The notes under the pieces were generated by a model that saw only the letters and a list, made by a program, of their open reading frames with translations, ran no database searches and was not told where the DNA came from. DNA of 64,000 bases from Ignavibacteriaceae bacterium (lineage in GTDB: Bacteria; Bacteroidota; Ignavibacteria; Ignavibacteriales; Ignavibacteriaceae), in contig JABDPB010000117.1 in assembly GCA_013042995.1 (NCBI GenBank), forward strand, positions 25,365-89,364. Direction: 5' to 3'. Shown here piece by piece: positions 21,597 through 30,820 of this stretch (its first letter is position 1; every line of letters begins with the position of its first letter). The position numbers and the translations under genes are program-made.

Positions 21597-23315
21597 ATGA
21601 AAAAGTTAATTTTATGCGCTTTAATTTTATTTGCAGCGTTTGGTTACAGCCAAAATTACTGGACTTCAGAAGTGGATATAAATTTCTTGGTTAGCTCCAA
21701 TACAAAGGTATCATCTTTTGTGGATAATAACGGAATTCATATTGTTTACTCACGTAATGGTGGTATAAGATATGCACTTGTTAATTCAAACGGGGGAGTA
21801 ACTAAATATGATAAGGTTATTGAATCTGAAAGTTCATGAACTGATTTTGCAAATGTAGTTGCCTTTGGTAGTAATGTATACGCAGTTTACTACAAAAACA
21901 ATGATATTAAGGTTGCAAAAAGTACAAACCTTGGTAGTAACTGGAATAGCTCTTTCTCCAGCTTTGATTTAATAAACACAGGCTGCAACAAAATACTAGC
22001 ATATAAAGAAGGAACAGATATTCACATTGTATGGTCAGAAGTTAGAGAAAGCGGCTGGGGTTATGATTCACATTATATAAAATTTGTTCCATCTACGCCG
22101 GCTTGGAGTCAATATAAAAATGTAACAGATAATGAAACTTATGGCGGCGATGAGCCGGATATCACGTTTTCAAATGACAAATTACATGTTAGCTTTGTTA
22201 AATATCAATTTACGGAGCCAAAGACAAGAGACCGCTCCTCAGGAACCTGGCAAACATCACAAAGTGTTCCTTTTCATTACTTTCCATTCGCAACTTTAGT
22301 AAGAAGAGGAAAACCGATAGTTGCGAATAACTGGTTGAACGAAATTTACAGGGCTGATTATTCCTCTATCGGAACATCAGGAGATTATATTGGTCACTCA
22401 TACAGAAGTTTAAGCAATTCAACCTGGTACAGCAATCAAAATTATCTTCAGACTACGAATAATAAAATACATGTTGTAGATAATACTGCTAATGATAAGA
22501 TACACATTATCTATTATGATAATTCTTCAAGTAATTATTTACATAAAACAATTACAGGGACAACAATTTCCAGTTCAATTGCAACAATACCGCTGTATGA
22601 TCAATCAAGTTCGTTAAAAGCAAATTCAAATGATCTATATTTACTAAGGATTCAAAATCCGAGTACACCAAGTAAAATTAAATTCAGACATTATGATGAT
22701 GCGCCGCTTGCTCCAACCAATTTAACTGTATCTAAAAGTGAAGATAATCATCCATACTTATCCTGGGATGCAAATAGTGAACCGGATATGGATGAGTACC
22801 ATATTTATAAGTTTATAACAAGCTGGCAATATGTAACCTCGACAAGTAACACTTATTATGAAGATACTGATGAAGATTACTGCACTGCACCACCTCCACA
22901 GCAATGCACAAATGAACATAATATTTCATACAGAATTACAGCAGAGGATCTCGGTTCAAATGAATCCGATTACTCAAATACTGTGGTTGCACGTGTTCTG
23001 GGTGGTCCGCCAGCAAAACTTGGTGGTGGAAACTCCGGCAGCTCAGCAGTTGTTGAATACTCATTGAAACAAAACTATCCAAATCCTTTCAACCCAACCA
23101 CAACAATTGATTACTCAATTAAATCAGCAGGAATTGTAACACTTAAAGTTTACGATATGCTTGGAAAAGTGGTAGCTTCACTTGTTAACGAAAGGAAAGA
23201 ATCAGGGAATTATTCTGTAACGTTCAAGGCTACGAACTTACCAAGTGGTATTTATATTTATAAGCTAACCGCTGGAAAGTTCACAGAGACTAAAAAGCTG
23301 CTTCTCCTGCGTTAA
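21597..23315 (+). pseudogene. T9SS-sorted secreted protein interrupted by a single in-frame TGA at 21837..21839
   Basis: Both ORF fragments (21597..21839 and 22335..23315) are in the same frame, and the frame stays open between them (TDFANVVAFGSNVYAVYYKNNDIKVAKSTNLGSNWNSSF...); C-term NYPNPFNPTTTIDYSI..ETKKLLLLR. Confidence 0.8.
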
Positions 23316-23366
23316 TCCGCCGCGGTGGATCGGAGGACGGTTCTACTAAAATAGCAATTCACAATT

Positions 23367-23390
23367 GGAAGCCGGGATAATCCGGCTTCC
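23367..23390. terminator. Strong hairpin between convergent genes, possible terminator
   Basis: GGAAGCCGG-GATAAT-CCGGCTTCC, 9-bp perfect stem followed by tatgttattt. Confidence 0.55.
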
Positions 23391-23399
23391 TATGTTATT

Positions 23400-23942
23400 T
23401 CACCCCTTCCACTTAATCGTACAACCTATTGTAAAAGTCTCGGGCACAGAGATTTCTTTGCCCTCCAAAAGCTCATTTAAAGCATTACGCAAATAGTGGT
23501 TTTGCACCTTGTCCGGCTCCTGCCAGTTATCATCAATCTTTCCGTGAAAGGCTAACTTTCTATTCTCACCAAAAAGAAAAATCTCCGGCGTATGTGTTGC
23601 ATCATAGGCTCGTGCAACGCTCTGGTCTTCGTCTCTTAAGTAAAGAAAGTTAAAATTTCTCTCAGCCGCTCTCTTCTTCATATTTTCAAACGAATCATCA
23701 GGATAATTAACATCATCGTTTGAATTTATAGCAATTGCTGCCAAACCTTTATTTTTATAATCTTGTTGTATTTTTTTAATTCTATCTTCGTAAGCATGTA
23801 CATAAGGGCAATGGTTGCAGCTAAAAATTACAATTAATGCTTTTTTATCCTTGAATGACTCAAGTGAATATTTTTTATCATCAATACCAATTAAATTAAA
23901 ATCTGGTGCAGAGGAACCGATTTCTAAATTATTTGTAGCCAT
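23400..23942 (-). CDS. Thioredoxin-family / AhpC-TSA-type redoxin
   Basis: IGSSAPDFNLIGIDDKKYSLESFKDKKALIVIFSCNHCPYVHAYEDR. Confidence 0.88.
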   Translation of the reverse strand: MATNNLEIGSSAPDFNLIGIDDKKYSLESFKDKKALIVIFSCNHCPYVHAYEDRIKKIQQDYKNKGLAAIAINSNDDVNYPDDSFENMKKRAAERNFNFLYLRDEDQSVARAYDATHTPEIFLFGENRKLAFHGKIDDNWQEPDKVQNHYLRNALNELLEGKEISVPETFTIGCTIKWKG

Positions 23943-24006
23943 AATTCAAACTCCTTTTATACAATTCTTAGTAAATGAACATCTGTATAATTAAATTAAA
24001 ATACGA

Positions 24007-25473
24007 ATGAAAAAATCTCTTTTCCTTTTTACAATTATTTTATCAGGATTTATAATGGCACAGGAAAAACAACTTGCCTGGGATCTTTATTACTCATACG
24101 AAAACTTTAAAGAAAAAACCCTGACAAACAGAAGATTTAAACACTCCGATATAATTCCATTAATCGAGCAGGCAAAAAATAATAAGAATTTTAAGGTAGA
24201 TAAAGTCGGAACATCGGCGGAGGAAAGAGACATTCATTTAATTTCTGTTGGAAACGGAAATAAAAAAGTTTTTCTGTGGTCTCAAATGCATGGCGATGAA
24301 CCAACTGCTACTGCTGCCATTTTTGATATTTTAAATTTCTTTTATGCAGAAAATGAATTTGTTGAGTTTAAGAATTTTTTACTTTCAAATCTGACACTTA
24401 GTTTTTTGCCAATGCTTAATCCCGACGGTGCGGAATTATTTCAGCGAAGAAATATTTTTGAAATAGATTTAAACCGCGATGTTCAGCGGCAGCAAGCTCC
24501 CGAAGCAAAAATTTTAAAAAATGTTTTTGATACCTTAAATGCAGATTTCGGGTTTAATCTTCACGATCAGAGTAGAGAATATTCTGCAGGAAATACAATT
24601 AATCCTGCTTCAATATCGTTTTTAGCTCCGGCACCCGATTGGGAGAAAACAGTTACACCCATTAGAGAAAATGCAATGAAACTGATTGGTACAATGTTGC
24701 AAGCATTAAATGAATTTATTCCTGCTCATATAGGAAAATATTCAGATGATTACGAATCGCGTGCTTTTGGAGATAATTTTACAAAATGGGGAACTTCTGT
24801 AGTTCTATTAGAAACCGGCGGCTGGCGTAACGACAGGGAAAAACAATTTTTGAGAAAGATAAATTTTATTGCATTGCTAACTGCTTTTGCCAGCATTGCT
24901 ACTGAATCGTATAAAGAACAGACTATTGAAGCTTATGAATCACTTCCAAAGAACCGAGAACTGATGATGGATGTGATATTCAGAAATCTTAAAATAAAAA
25001 AAAATGAACACGAGTTTTTAGTTGATATCGGAATTAATTTTGAAGAAAAAAATTTAAATGATGCAAAAGATTATTATTTAAAAGCTGAAATAGAGGATAT
25101 TGGTGATCTGTCAGTCTATGCAGGATATAAAGAATTTGATTTAAATGGCTACTTTATTGAAGCCGGAAAAACTAAAACGGATGAAATAACCTCAATTGAA
25201 GAATTAAAAACTTTAAATGTTGCTGGTCTATTTAAAGCAGGTTATACAAATGTTTTGCTTATAACTGAAAAATATCAGCATGAATTTTCAGAATACAAAT
25301 TTAATATTGCTATTAAAGATGCCTCAAAAATATATCATGAAATAAAAGTTGAAGGCAATGCGAACTTTATCATTAAAAGAGAAAATGAAATTCGCTACGC
25401 AGTAGTGAACGGTTTTTTTTACGACTTACAAAATATTCAAAACACAAACGGAAGCGGAATTGTTTACAAATAA
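24007..25473 (+). CDS. M14-family zinc carboxypeptidase
   Basis: QMHGDEPTATAA (HxxE), LNPDGAELFQRRN, NLHDQS (third His), VLLETGG. Confidence 0.85.
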   Translation: MKKSLFLFTIILSGFIMAQEKQLAWDLYYSYENFKEKTLTNRRFKHSDIIPLIEQAKNNKNFKVDKVGTSAEERDIHLISVGNGNKKVFLWSQMHGDEPTATAAIFDILNFFYAENEFVEFKNFLLSNLTLSFLPMLNPDGAELFQRRNIFEIDLNRDVQRQQAPEAKILKNVFDTLNADFGFNLHDQSREYSAGNTINPASISFLAPAPDWEKTVTPIRENAMKLIGTMLQALNEFIPAHIGKYSDDYESRAFGDNFTKWGTSVVLLETGGWRNDREKQFLRKINFIALLTAFASIATESYKEQTIEAYESLPKNRELMMDVIFRNLKIKKNEHEFLVDIGINFEEKNLNDAKDYYLKAEIEDIGDLSVYAGYKEFDLNGYFIEAGKTKTDEITSIEELKTLNVAGLFKAGYTNVLLITEKYQHEFSEYKFNIAIKDASKIYHEIKVEGNANFIIKRENEIRYAVVNGFFYDLQNIQNTNGSGIVYK

Positions 25474-25493
25474 TTGTTTAAACTTTATTAATA

Positions 25494-26309
25494 ATGACAA
25501 AGCAATTCAATACAACAAAAGAAGAATTACAAAAATTAGGGCAAGAATTTAAGTTACAGGCATTTACTTTACTAGATGACTTATTCAATCTTGCTTTTTG
25601 GCTTGTGCTAAAAAAACGGGTTGCAAAAAAAGCAGTGTGGATCACTTACAAAAAAGCTATTTACTACTGTGATAAAACAAAAGCGACCGCTGATTGGAAC
25701 GCATGGATGCACAGAATATTTTTCAACAGAATTTTCGATTACTATTCTGCAAATCCAAGAGCAGAAGAATTTGGTTTCGAATTGATAGATAATTTGAAAG
25801 TAGATTCCAACTTAGTTTTGAAATTTAAAGAAATATATTCTGATCGAATAAAGGAGAAAGAACTAACCAAACTACTTAGAAACGTACCACAATTATTACT
25901 CCTTCCATTAGTACTAAAAGAAGTTGCCAATCTTTCTTACAGAACAATAGCAGAATTTATTGATGTACCCGACGGTGTGATTTCAACAAGAATTTACCGG
26001 GCAAGAAAATTAATTTTTATCAAATTGCTTATCCTAGACTTTGAAGAATCAAATTCTGTGAGTGAAAAATCAGATTTGATCTTCAAATTAAGAGTAACTG
26101 CAGAATTATTGGATAACGAACTACCGAGCAGTGAAAAAGATGCGTCAGAAGAAAAAATTAAAACAGACCCGCGACTGAAAAAAGAATACGAAGTACAGGA
26201 ACTGGTAAAAAAGGTTCTTAAAAATTCGTTTGTTACTAAAACCTCCCCTGAAAGATTAAAGCAGAAGATTAAAAAGAAGGCAGAAAGTAGCTTTTCAGTC
26301 AAAATTTAA
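25494..26309 (+). CDS. ECF-like sigma-70 factor with C-terminal anti-sigma-like extension
   Basis: Region 2-like WNAWMHRIFFNRIFDYY; region 4-like LSYRTIAEFIDVPDGVISTRIYRARKL; C-term ELLDNELPSSEKDASEEKIKTDPRLKKEYEVQELVKKVLK. Confidence 0.7.
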   Translation: MTKQFNTTKEELQKLGQEFKLQAFTLLDDLFNLAFWLVLKKRVAKKAVWITYKKAIYYCDKTKATADWNAWMHRIFFNRIFDYYSANPRAEEFGFELIDNLKVDSNLVLKFKEIYSDRIKEKELTKLLRNVPQLLLLPLVLKEVANLSYRTIAEFIDVPDGVISTRIYRARKLIFIKLLILDFEESNSVSEKSDLIFKLRVTAELLDNELPSSEKDASEEKIKTDPRLKKEYEVQELVKKVLKNSFVTKTSPERLKQKIKKKAESSFSVKI

Positions 26310-26415
26310 GTCCTTTGAATGCGAAGAAATATACAACACTATAATCAAAACTTGTATATGGAAAGCGATAACTTTAAATTGGAGTTTGCAATTTGATTAA
26401 ATCTAGCAATACATT

Positions 26416-26796
26416 ATGGCAAGATTAAAAAATATTGAGGCTTTTTGTAATTCCTGCAACTCTATCCAAAAAATGGAAATAAAGGGTGAAGTTTCGGGTG
26501 AAGATACAGAGACTAAAAAATGGGCTAAATGCAAAACCTGCAAGCATGTGATGGTAGTTGATATTACTGAACAGCTTAAAAGCGCCAATGTATCTTTAGA
26601 GGGAATTGAAAATGAAGATTGCACAGTTTATGCTCCGATTCGAACATTTAAAATTGGCGAATCTATTTATCACGAAAATTGGGATGACTTTGGAAAAGTA
26701 GTATCCAAAGAAACATTATCGAATGGACAGAGTTCAATTTCTGTTGAGTTTCAAAAGTCAGGTTTAAAAAAATTAATTGAGTCACTAAATAAGTAA
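26416..26796 (+). CDS. Small zinc-ribbon protein with C-terminal Tudor/PcrA-CTD-like domain
   Basis: CNSC...CKTC pairs; C-term FKIGESIYHENWDDFGKVVSKETLSNGQSSISVEFQKSGLKKLIESL. Confidence 0.55.
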   Translation: MARLKNIEAFCNSCNSIQKMEIKGEVSGEDTETKKWAKCKTCKHVMVVDITEQLKSANVSLEGIENEDCTVYAPIRTFKIGESIYHENWDDFGKVVSKETLSNGQSSISVEFQKSGLKKLIESLNK

Positions 26797-26812
26797 AGCG
26801 AGGTGAAAAACA

Positions 26813-27001
26813 TTGGTCGGCATATCAGTCGGTGAGAATGAATCCATTGATAAAGCTTTAAGAAGATTTAAAAAGAAATACGAGAGATCGGGAGTTCTTA
26901 AAGAATATAAGAAAAGAACCTTTTTTGTTAAGCCTTCAATAAAGAAAAGAATGGAAAAGATGAAAGCTGTCAGGCGTGCACAACGAACTGAAGAAATTTA
27001 A
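26813..27001 (+). CDS. rpsU: 30S ribosomal protein S21 (TTG start)
   Basis: VGENESIDKALRRFKKKYERSGVLKEYKKRTFFVKPSIKKR; SD-like gaggtg upstream. Confidence 0.92.
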   Translation: MVGISVGENESIDKALRRFKKKYERSGVLKEYKKRTFFVKPSIKKRMEKMKAVRRAQRTEEI

Positions 27002-27008
27002 TCCTTTT

Positions 27009-27032
27009 AACCCCTCTTGAGAGGGGTTTTTT
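27009..27032 (+). terminator. Rho-independent terminator after rpsU
   Basis: aaCCCCTC-ttga-GAGGGGtttttt. Confidence 0.85.
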
Positions 27033-27033
27033 A

Positions 27034-27894
27034 TTATTTAATGTGAAGAACCGGTTCAATTACATCCGGTTCTTTTTGTTTTGCGTAATGCCTACTCAAA
27101 TGTTTTACGATTATATCGTAAGCATCATCAATATTGCTGCACATTGAAAAAAGTTTAACATCCGATTTACTAATCATTCCCTGCTCAACAAGAGCATCAA
27201 AATTTATGATTTTATTCCAGTAATTTTTATCATAAATAACCATAGCCAACTTCTTTTTCATTTTTGCAGTTTGGATTAATGTAATTACCTCAAAAAGTTC
27301 ATCCATCGTGCCAAAACCACCAGGGAAAATAATAAAAGCTTTCGATAGGTATGCAAACCAAAACTTACGCATAAAAAAGTAATGAAATTCAAAACTTAAA
27401 TCGGGAGTAACGTATTTATTTATAAACTGCTCGTACGGTATACTGATATTTAAACCTATTGAATATCCGCCTGCCTTTTTGGCTCCTTTATTTGCCGCCT
27501 CCATTATTCCAGGTCCGCCGCCTGTGCAGATGATGAACCTGTTAGCCATTGTTTCAAGATTCATTGACCATTCGGTTAAACGGCGTGAAAGTTCAACTGC
27601 ATCTTCATAATAGCGGGACATATTTACAAGACGCTGCGCTTCCCTCAATTTCCCTGTAAAATTATCAGTGGATTTTGGATTGAGAGATTTAATCTTGTTG
27701 TACTCTTTCAGAGCCTCTCTTTTGGATACTAATCTTGCGGAACCAAAGAAAACAATCGTATCCATTATTTTATGTTTTCTGAACTTGCTTCTTGGCTGAA
27801 GGAATTCTGTTAATATTCTTACTGATCTTCCATCCGATGAATAAAGGAATTCAGAATCTTCGTAAGCTTTTGGTGATTTTTTAAATTTCGCCAT
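27034..27894 (-). CDS. LOG-family (TIGR00730-type) Rossmann-fold protein
   Basis: FIICTGGGPGIMEAANKGAKKAGGYSIGLNI and FPGGFGTMDELFEVITLIQT motifs. Confidence 0.9.
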   Translation of the reverse strand: MAKFKKSPKAYEDSEFLYSSDGRSVRILTEFLQPRSKFRKHKIMDTIVFFGSARLVSKREALKEYNKIKSLNPKSTDNFTGKLREAQRLVNMSRYYEDAVELSRRLTEWSMNLETMANRFIICTGGGPGIMEAANKGAKKAGGYSIGLNISIPYEQFINKYVTPDLSFEFHYFFMRKFWFAYLSKAFIIFPGGFGTMDELFEVITLIQTAKMKKKLAMVIYDKNYWNKIINFDALVEQGMISKSDVKLFSMCSNIDDAYDIIVKHLSRHYAKQKEPDVIEPVLHIK

Positions 27895-28056
27895 TGGTAA
27901 TTAGTGTAAATAAATTGTTATTAAAAATATATAGTATGATTCGTTTATATTTGTAGGAATGGTTTTTATGAACTTGATTTATATAATTTTGAACTTTGCA
28001 AAAATACCTGTAATCATTTTACATATCAAATAGAATAACAATCATTTTATTATACT

Positions 28057-29352
28057 TTGGTTTTTAAAAGAATAATTTTACTTGTACTTGTTTTCAATTG
28101 TGTAAATGTAGCAAGCAGTTTAGAAGAAGTTATAGAATCAATTCAGTCTATAATTAATAAACTACCTGCAGGATCACGAACAGGATTGATGGTTTATAAT
28201 CCGCTAACACAAGATACTATTTTGAATATCAATCACACTGAATCAATGATTCCTGCATCAAACACAAAACTTTTTACAACTGCTGCAGCACTTGATTTAA
28301 TGGGTGGTGATTTTCTGCTATCCACCAAATTGTTGTCAGACGACAGTGACCTGGAAGATCGTGTTATAAACGGAAACTTGTACTTAAAAGGTTTAGGCAA
28401 TTCAATATTTACTATTGAAGATATAATTGAAATGGTTGATAGTCTAATAGCAATTGGAATTACCAAAATCACAGGAAACATTGTGGGTGATGATACATAT
28501 TTTGATGATGTTTATACCAGAGATGATTGGATAAAGGATGAAAAAGCGAATGTTAAACTGCCAGCAATTTCGGCACTCGTGTTGGATAGGAACAGAACGA
28601 AATCAACTAAAAAAAGAAGAGGCAGGTACAGAACATATATAATTAATGTTGAAAATCCGCCCTTGCATGCGGCAAAAAAACTAAAAGAGATTTTGGAACA
28701 TAATAATATTGAAGTATCCGGTAACGCTGACTACGACGAAACACCTCTTACTGCAAACCTAATTACAGAATGCTCTGTCAAATTAAGAGAAGTTTTAAAA
28801 CTAATAAATAAAAGAAGCGACAACTTTTTAGCTGAATGTTTATTTAAAACTATTGGTGCAGTTGCAAGCGGAAGACAAGGCAACTCATTTTACTCAACAC
28901 AAGCTGTGCTTACATTTATCAAAGATAATGCTATTTATTCTAAAGGGACTTCTATTGTAGACGGCTCAGGTATTTCACGTTATGATCAGGTTACACCTGG
29001 TGCAATAATTGGACTTCTTGAAAAAATGTACTTCGATATAAATAATTTTGATGATTTCTATAATTCTCTTGCAATTGCAGGCGTGGACGGTACTCTAGAT
29101 GAGAGGATGAGCAGTACTTTGGCTGAAAGTAATTTTAGGGGAAAAACCGGAACACTAAACGGCGTCTCATCGATTTCAGGTTATTTAACAACAGCGGGCG
29201 GCGAAGATTTAATAATTTGTATTATTTTTGAATTTAACAACGGACGATGGAAAACCTTTAGAAACTTGCAGGATGAAATTATAGAAGCACTTGCCGAATG
29301 GAAAGAAAAAAGCCCCGATGAATTTCTTCATCAGGGCTATTTAGAAAACTAA
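28057..29352 (+). CDS. dacB: D-alanyl-D-alanine carboxypeptidase/endopeptidase, S13 (PBP4/DacB) family
   Basis: MIPASNTKLFTTAAAL (SxxK), KRSDNFLAE (SxN), FRGKTGTLNGVSSISGYL (KTG); TTG start. Confidence 0.9.
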   Translation: MVFKRIILLVLVFNCVNVASSLEEVIESIQSIINKLPAGSRTGLMVYNPLTQDTILNINHTESMIPASNTKLFTTAAALDLMGGDFLLSTKLLSDDSDLEDRVINGNLYLKGLGNSIFTIEDIIEMVDSLIAIGITKITGNIVGDDTYFDDVYTRDDWIKDEKANVKLPAISALVLDRNRTKSTKKRRGRYRTYIINVENPPLHAAKKLKEILEHNNIEVSGNADYDETPLTANLITECSVKLREVLKLINKRSDNFLAECLFKTIGAVASGRQGNSFYSTQAVLTFIKDNAIYSKGTSIVDGSGISRYDQVTPGAIIGLLEKMYFDINNFDDFYNSLAIAGVDGTLDERMSSTLAESNFRGKTGTLNGVSSISGYLTTAGGEDLIICIIFEFNNGRWKTFRNLQDEIIEALAEWKEKSPDEFLHQGYLEN

Positions 29353-29358
29353 TTTTTA

Positions 29359-29727
29359 TTACTCACCTTCTCCATCCGTTTGAGGATTTTCAGTCTGCGG
29401 TGGTAATTGATTCTGCTGCGGAAGTGTTGGTGTCTGGGGTATATTTTGTCTTCCTGATTCCTGAATAATACTTCTCTGCTCTTGAGTAACTTTTCCAGGC
29501 AAAAAGAACAAGTTCACAACAATAGCTAAAACTGCTACAATTCCACCTAACCACCATGTTGCTCTGCTCAAAAAGTCTGCTGTTCTGCGAGAACCAAACA
29601 TTGCACCCATATTACCTGCCCCGCCAAATGTTCCGGCCAAACCACCACCCTTGCTTGCTTGCATTAGAACCACAACAATCAGAAGTACTGCTGCTATTCC
29701 ACCTAAAATAACCAAAATACTATACAT
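29359..29727 (-). CDS. secG: Preprotein translocase subunit SecG
   Basis: ILVVVLMQASKGGGLAGTFGGAG-like hydrophobic motif, two TM segments. Confidence 0.88.
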   Translation of the reverse strand: MYSILVILGGIAAVLLIVVVLMQASKGGGLAGTFGGAGNMGAMFGSRRTADFLSRATWWLGGIVAVLAIVVNLFFLPGKVTQEQRSIIQESGRQNIPQTPTLPQQNQLPPQTENPQTDGEGE

Positions 29728-29786
29728 TAAAATTTTCTCCTGTACTAAAAATTCGTTTTATAAATCTTATTTAATCAAGAATTCTG

Positions 29787-29860
29787 TAGCGGGGGAGGGA
29801 TTCGAACCCCCGACACGTGGATTATGATTCCACTGCTCTAACCAACTGAGCTACCCCGCC
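29787..29860 (-). tRNA. tRNA with CAT anticodon (probably tRNA-Met; tRNA-Ile2 not excluded)
   Basis: Minus strand GGCGGGGTAGCTCAGTTGGTTAGAGCAGTGGAATCATAATCCACGTGTCGGGGGTTCGAATCCCTCCCCCGCT folds as a cloverleaf; anticodon loop ATCATAA. Confidence 0.92.
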
Positions 29861-29974
29861 ATAAGCGGAGACTCGACTAAAGTCGGAACCGCCCTGATAT
29901 TCCCGATAAATAAGGACGCAAATATAGGCACAATCGGTATTATTTTCAAAAACCACAATAAAGTCTGAAAATAA

Positions 29975-30820
29975 TCAGAGTTTATTTTTAATATAGGTAA
30001 AATAATCGTCCCTGTACATATCCGGATCGTTGCTCTGGAAATCCTTTACTCCAATACCATCCTGCAGAAGCATTTGGTTAATATTATTAATTCTTTCAAT
30101 TGGATCTGGATGAGTTGATAAAAAAGTTTCTATTTTACTGCTGCTTGAATCAATTAAACCATCAAACTGAAGTTTTTCAAAAAAGAATTTTACTCCTCCC
30201 GGATAGTATCTTGTATCTTTCAGGTATTTATACGAATTATCATCGGCTTCTTCTTCGTCATTCCTTGAATTTGCAAGAAATGCAAGACCCACAAAAAGAT
30301 TTGCAGCAATTTCAGCAATTGTAGAAGGATTTTCTCCCAACACTATACCCAGCAGAATTGATATTCCATAATATTTTGTAAGTCTTTGAGTTGAATGCCT
30401 TTCTTCTACATGTGCAATTTCATGCGCTATGACTCCTGCCAATGCTGCTTCTGAATTAAGATATAGAAGCAATCCTGTATAGAGATAAATATACCCACCA
30501 GGGATTGCAAATGCATTTAACACATCAGGTTTATCAATAATTTCAATTTGGTAATTAAATATTTCCCTGTTTTCAACTTTTGAGGATGCAAGTACATGAT
30601 TGAAAATTCTGGTGCCTATATATCTTTTTACCATAGGATCGCCATTGTAGATAGGATATTCAGAAGGATTACTTCTGATCTCTAAATCGAGCTGTCTTCC
30701 AAGCTCAACGTCATCCTGTGTAGAAAATATATTTATACTTTCTAGAGTATCACAGCTTTCTAAAAATGTTGCTGAGAAAATAAAGGTAACAATTAATATT
30801 TTTTTAAGATGATTCATCAT
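29975..30820 (-). CDS. M48-family metalloprotease lipoprotein
   Basis: HEIAHVEERHSTQ zinc motif, EEADDNSYKYL; lipobox-like LESCD. Confidence 0.88.
   Translation of the reverse strand: MMNHLKKILIVTFIFSATFLESCDTLESINIFSTQDDVELGRQLDLEIRSNPSEYPIYNGDPMVKRYIGTRIFNHVLASSKVENREIFNYQIEIIDKPDVLNAFAIPGGYIYLYTGLLLYLNSEAALAGVIAHEIAHVEERHSTQRLTKYYGISILLGIVLGENPSTIAEIAANLFVGLAFLANSRNDEEEADDNSYKYLKDTRYYPGGVKFFFEKLQFDGLIDSSSSKIETFLSTHPDPIERINNINQMLLQDGIGVKDFQSNDPDMYRDDYFTYIKNKL

Noticed and set aside
21837-21839. In-frame TGA as selenocysteine
   Set aside because: No catalytic redox context or obvious SECIS-like stem right after the codon; the protein looks like a structural T9SS cargo, and a Trp-to-stop change is simpler.
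29787-29860. tRNA as integration site of a mobile element
   Set aside because: No integrase, flanking direct repeat or foreign gene cargo on either side; neighbours are secG and M48/obgE housekeeping genes.
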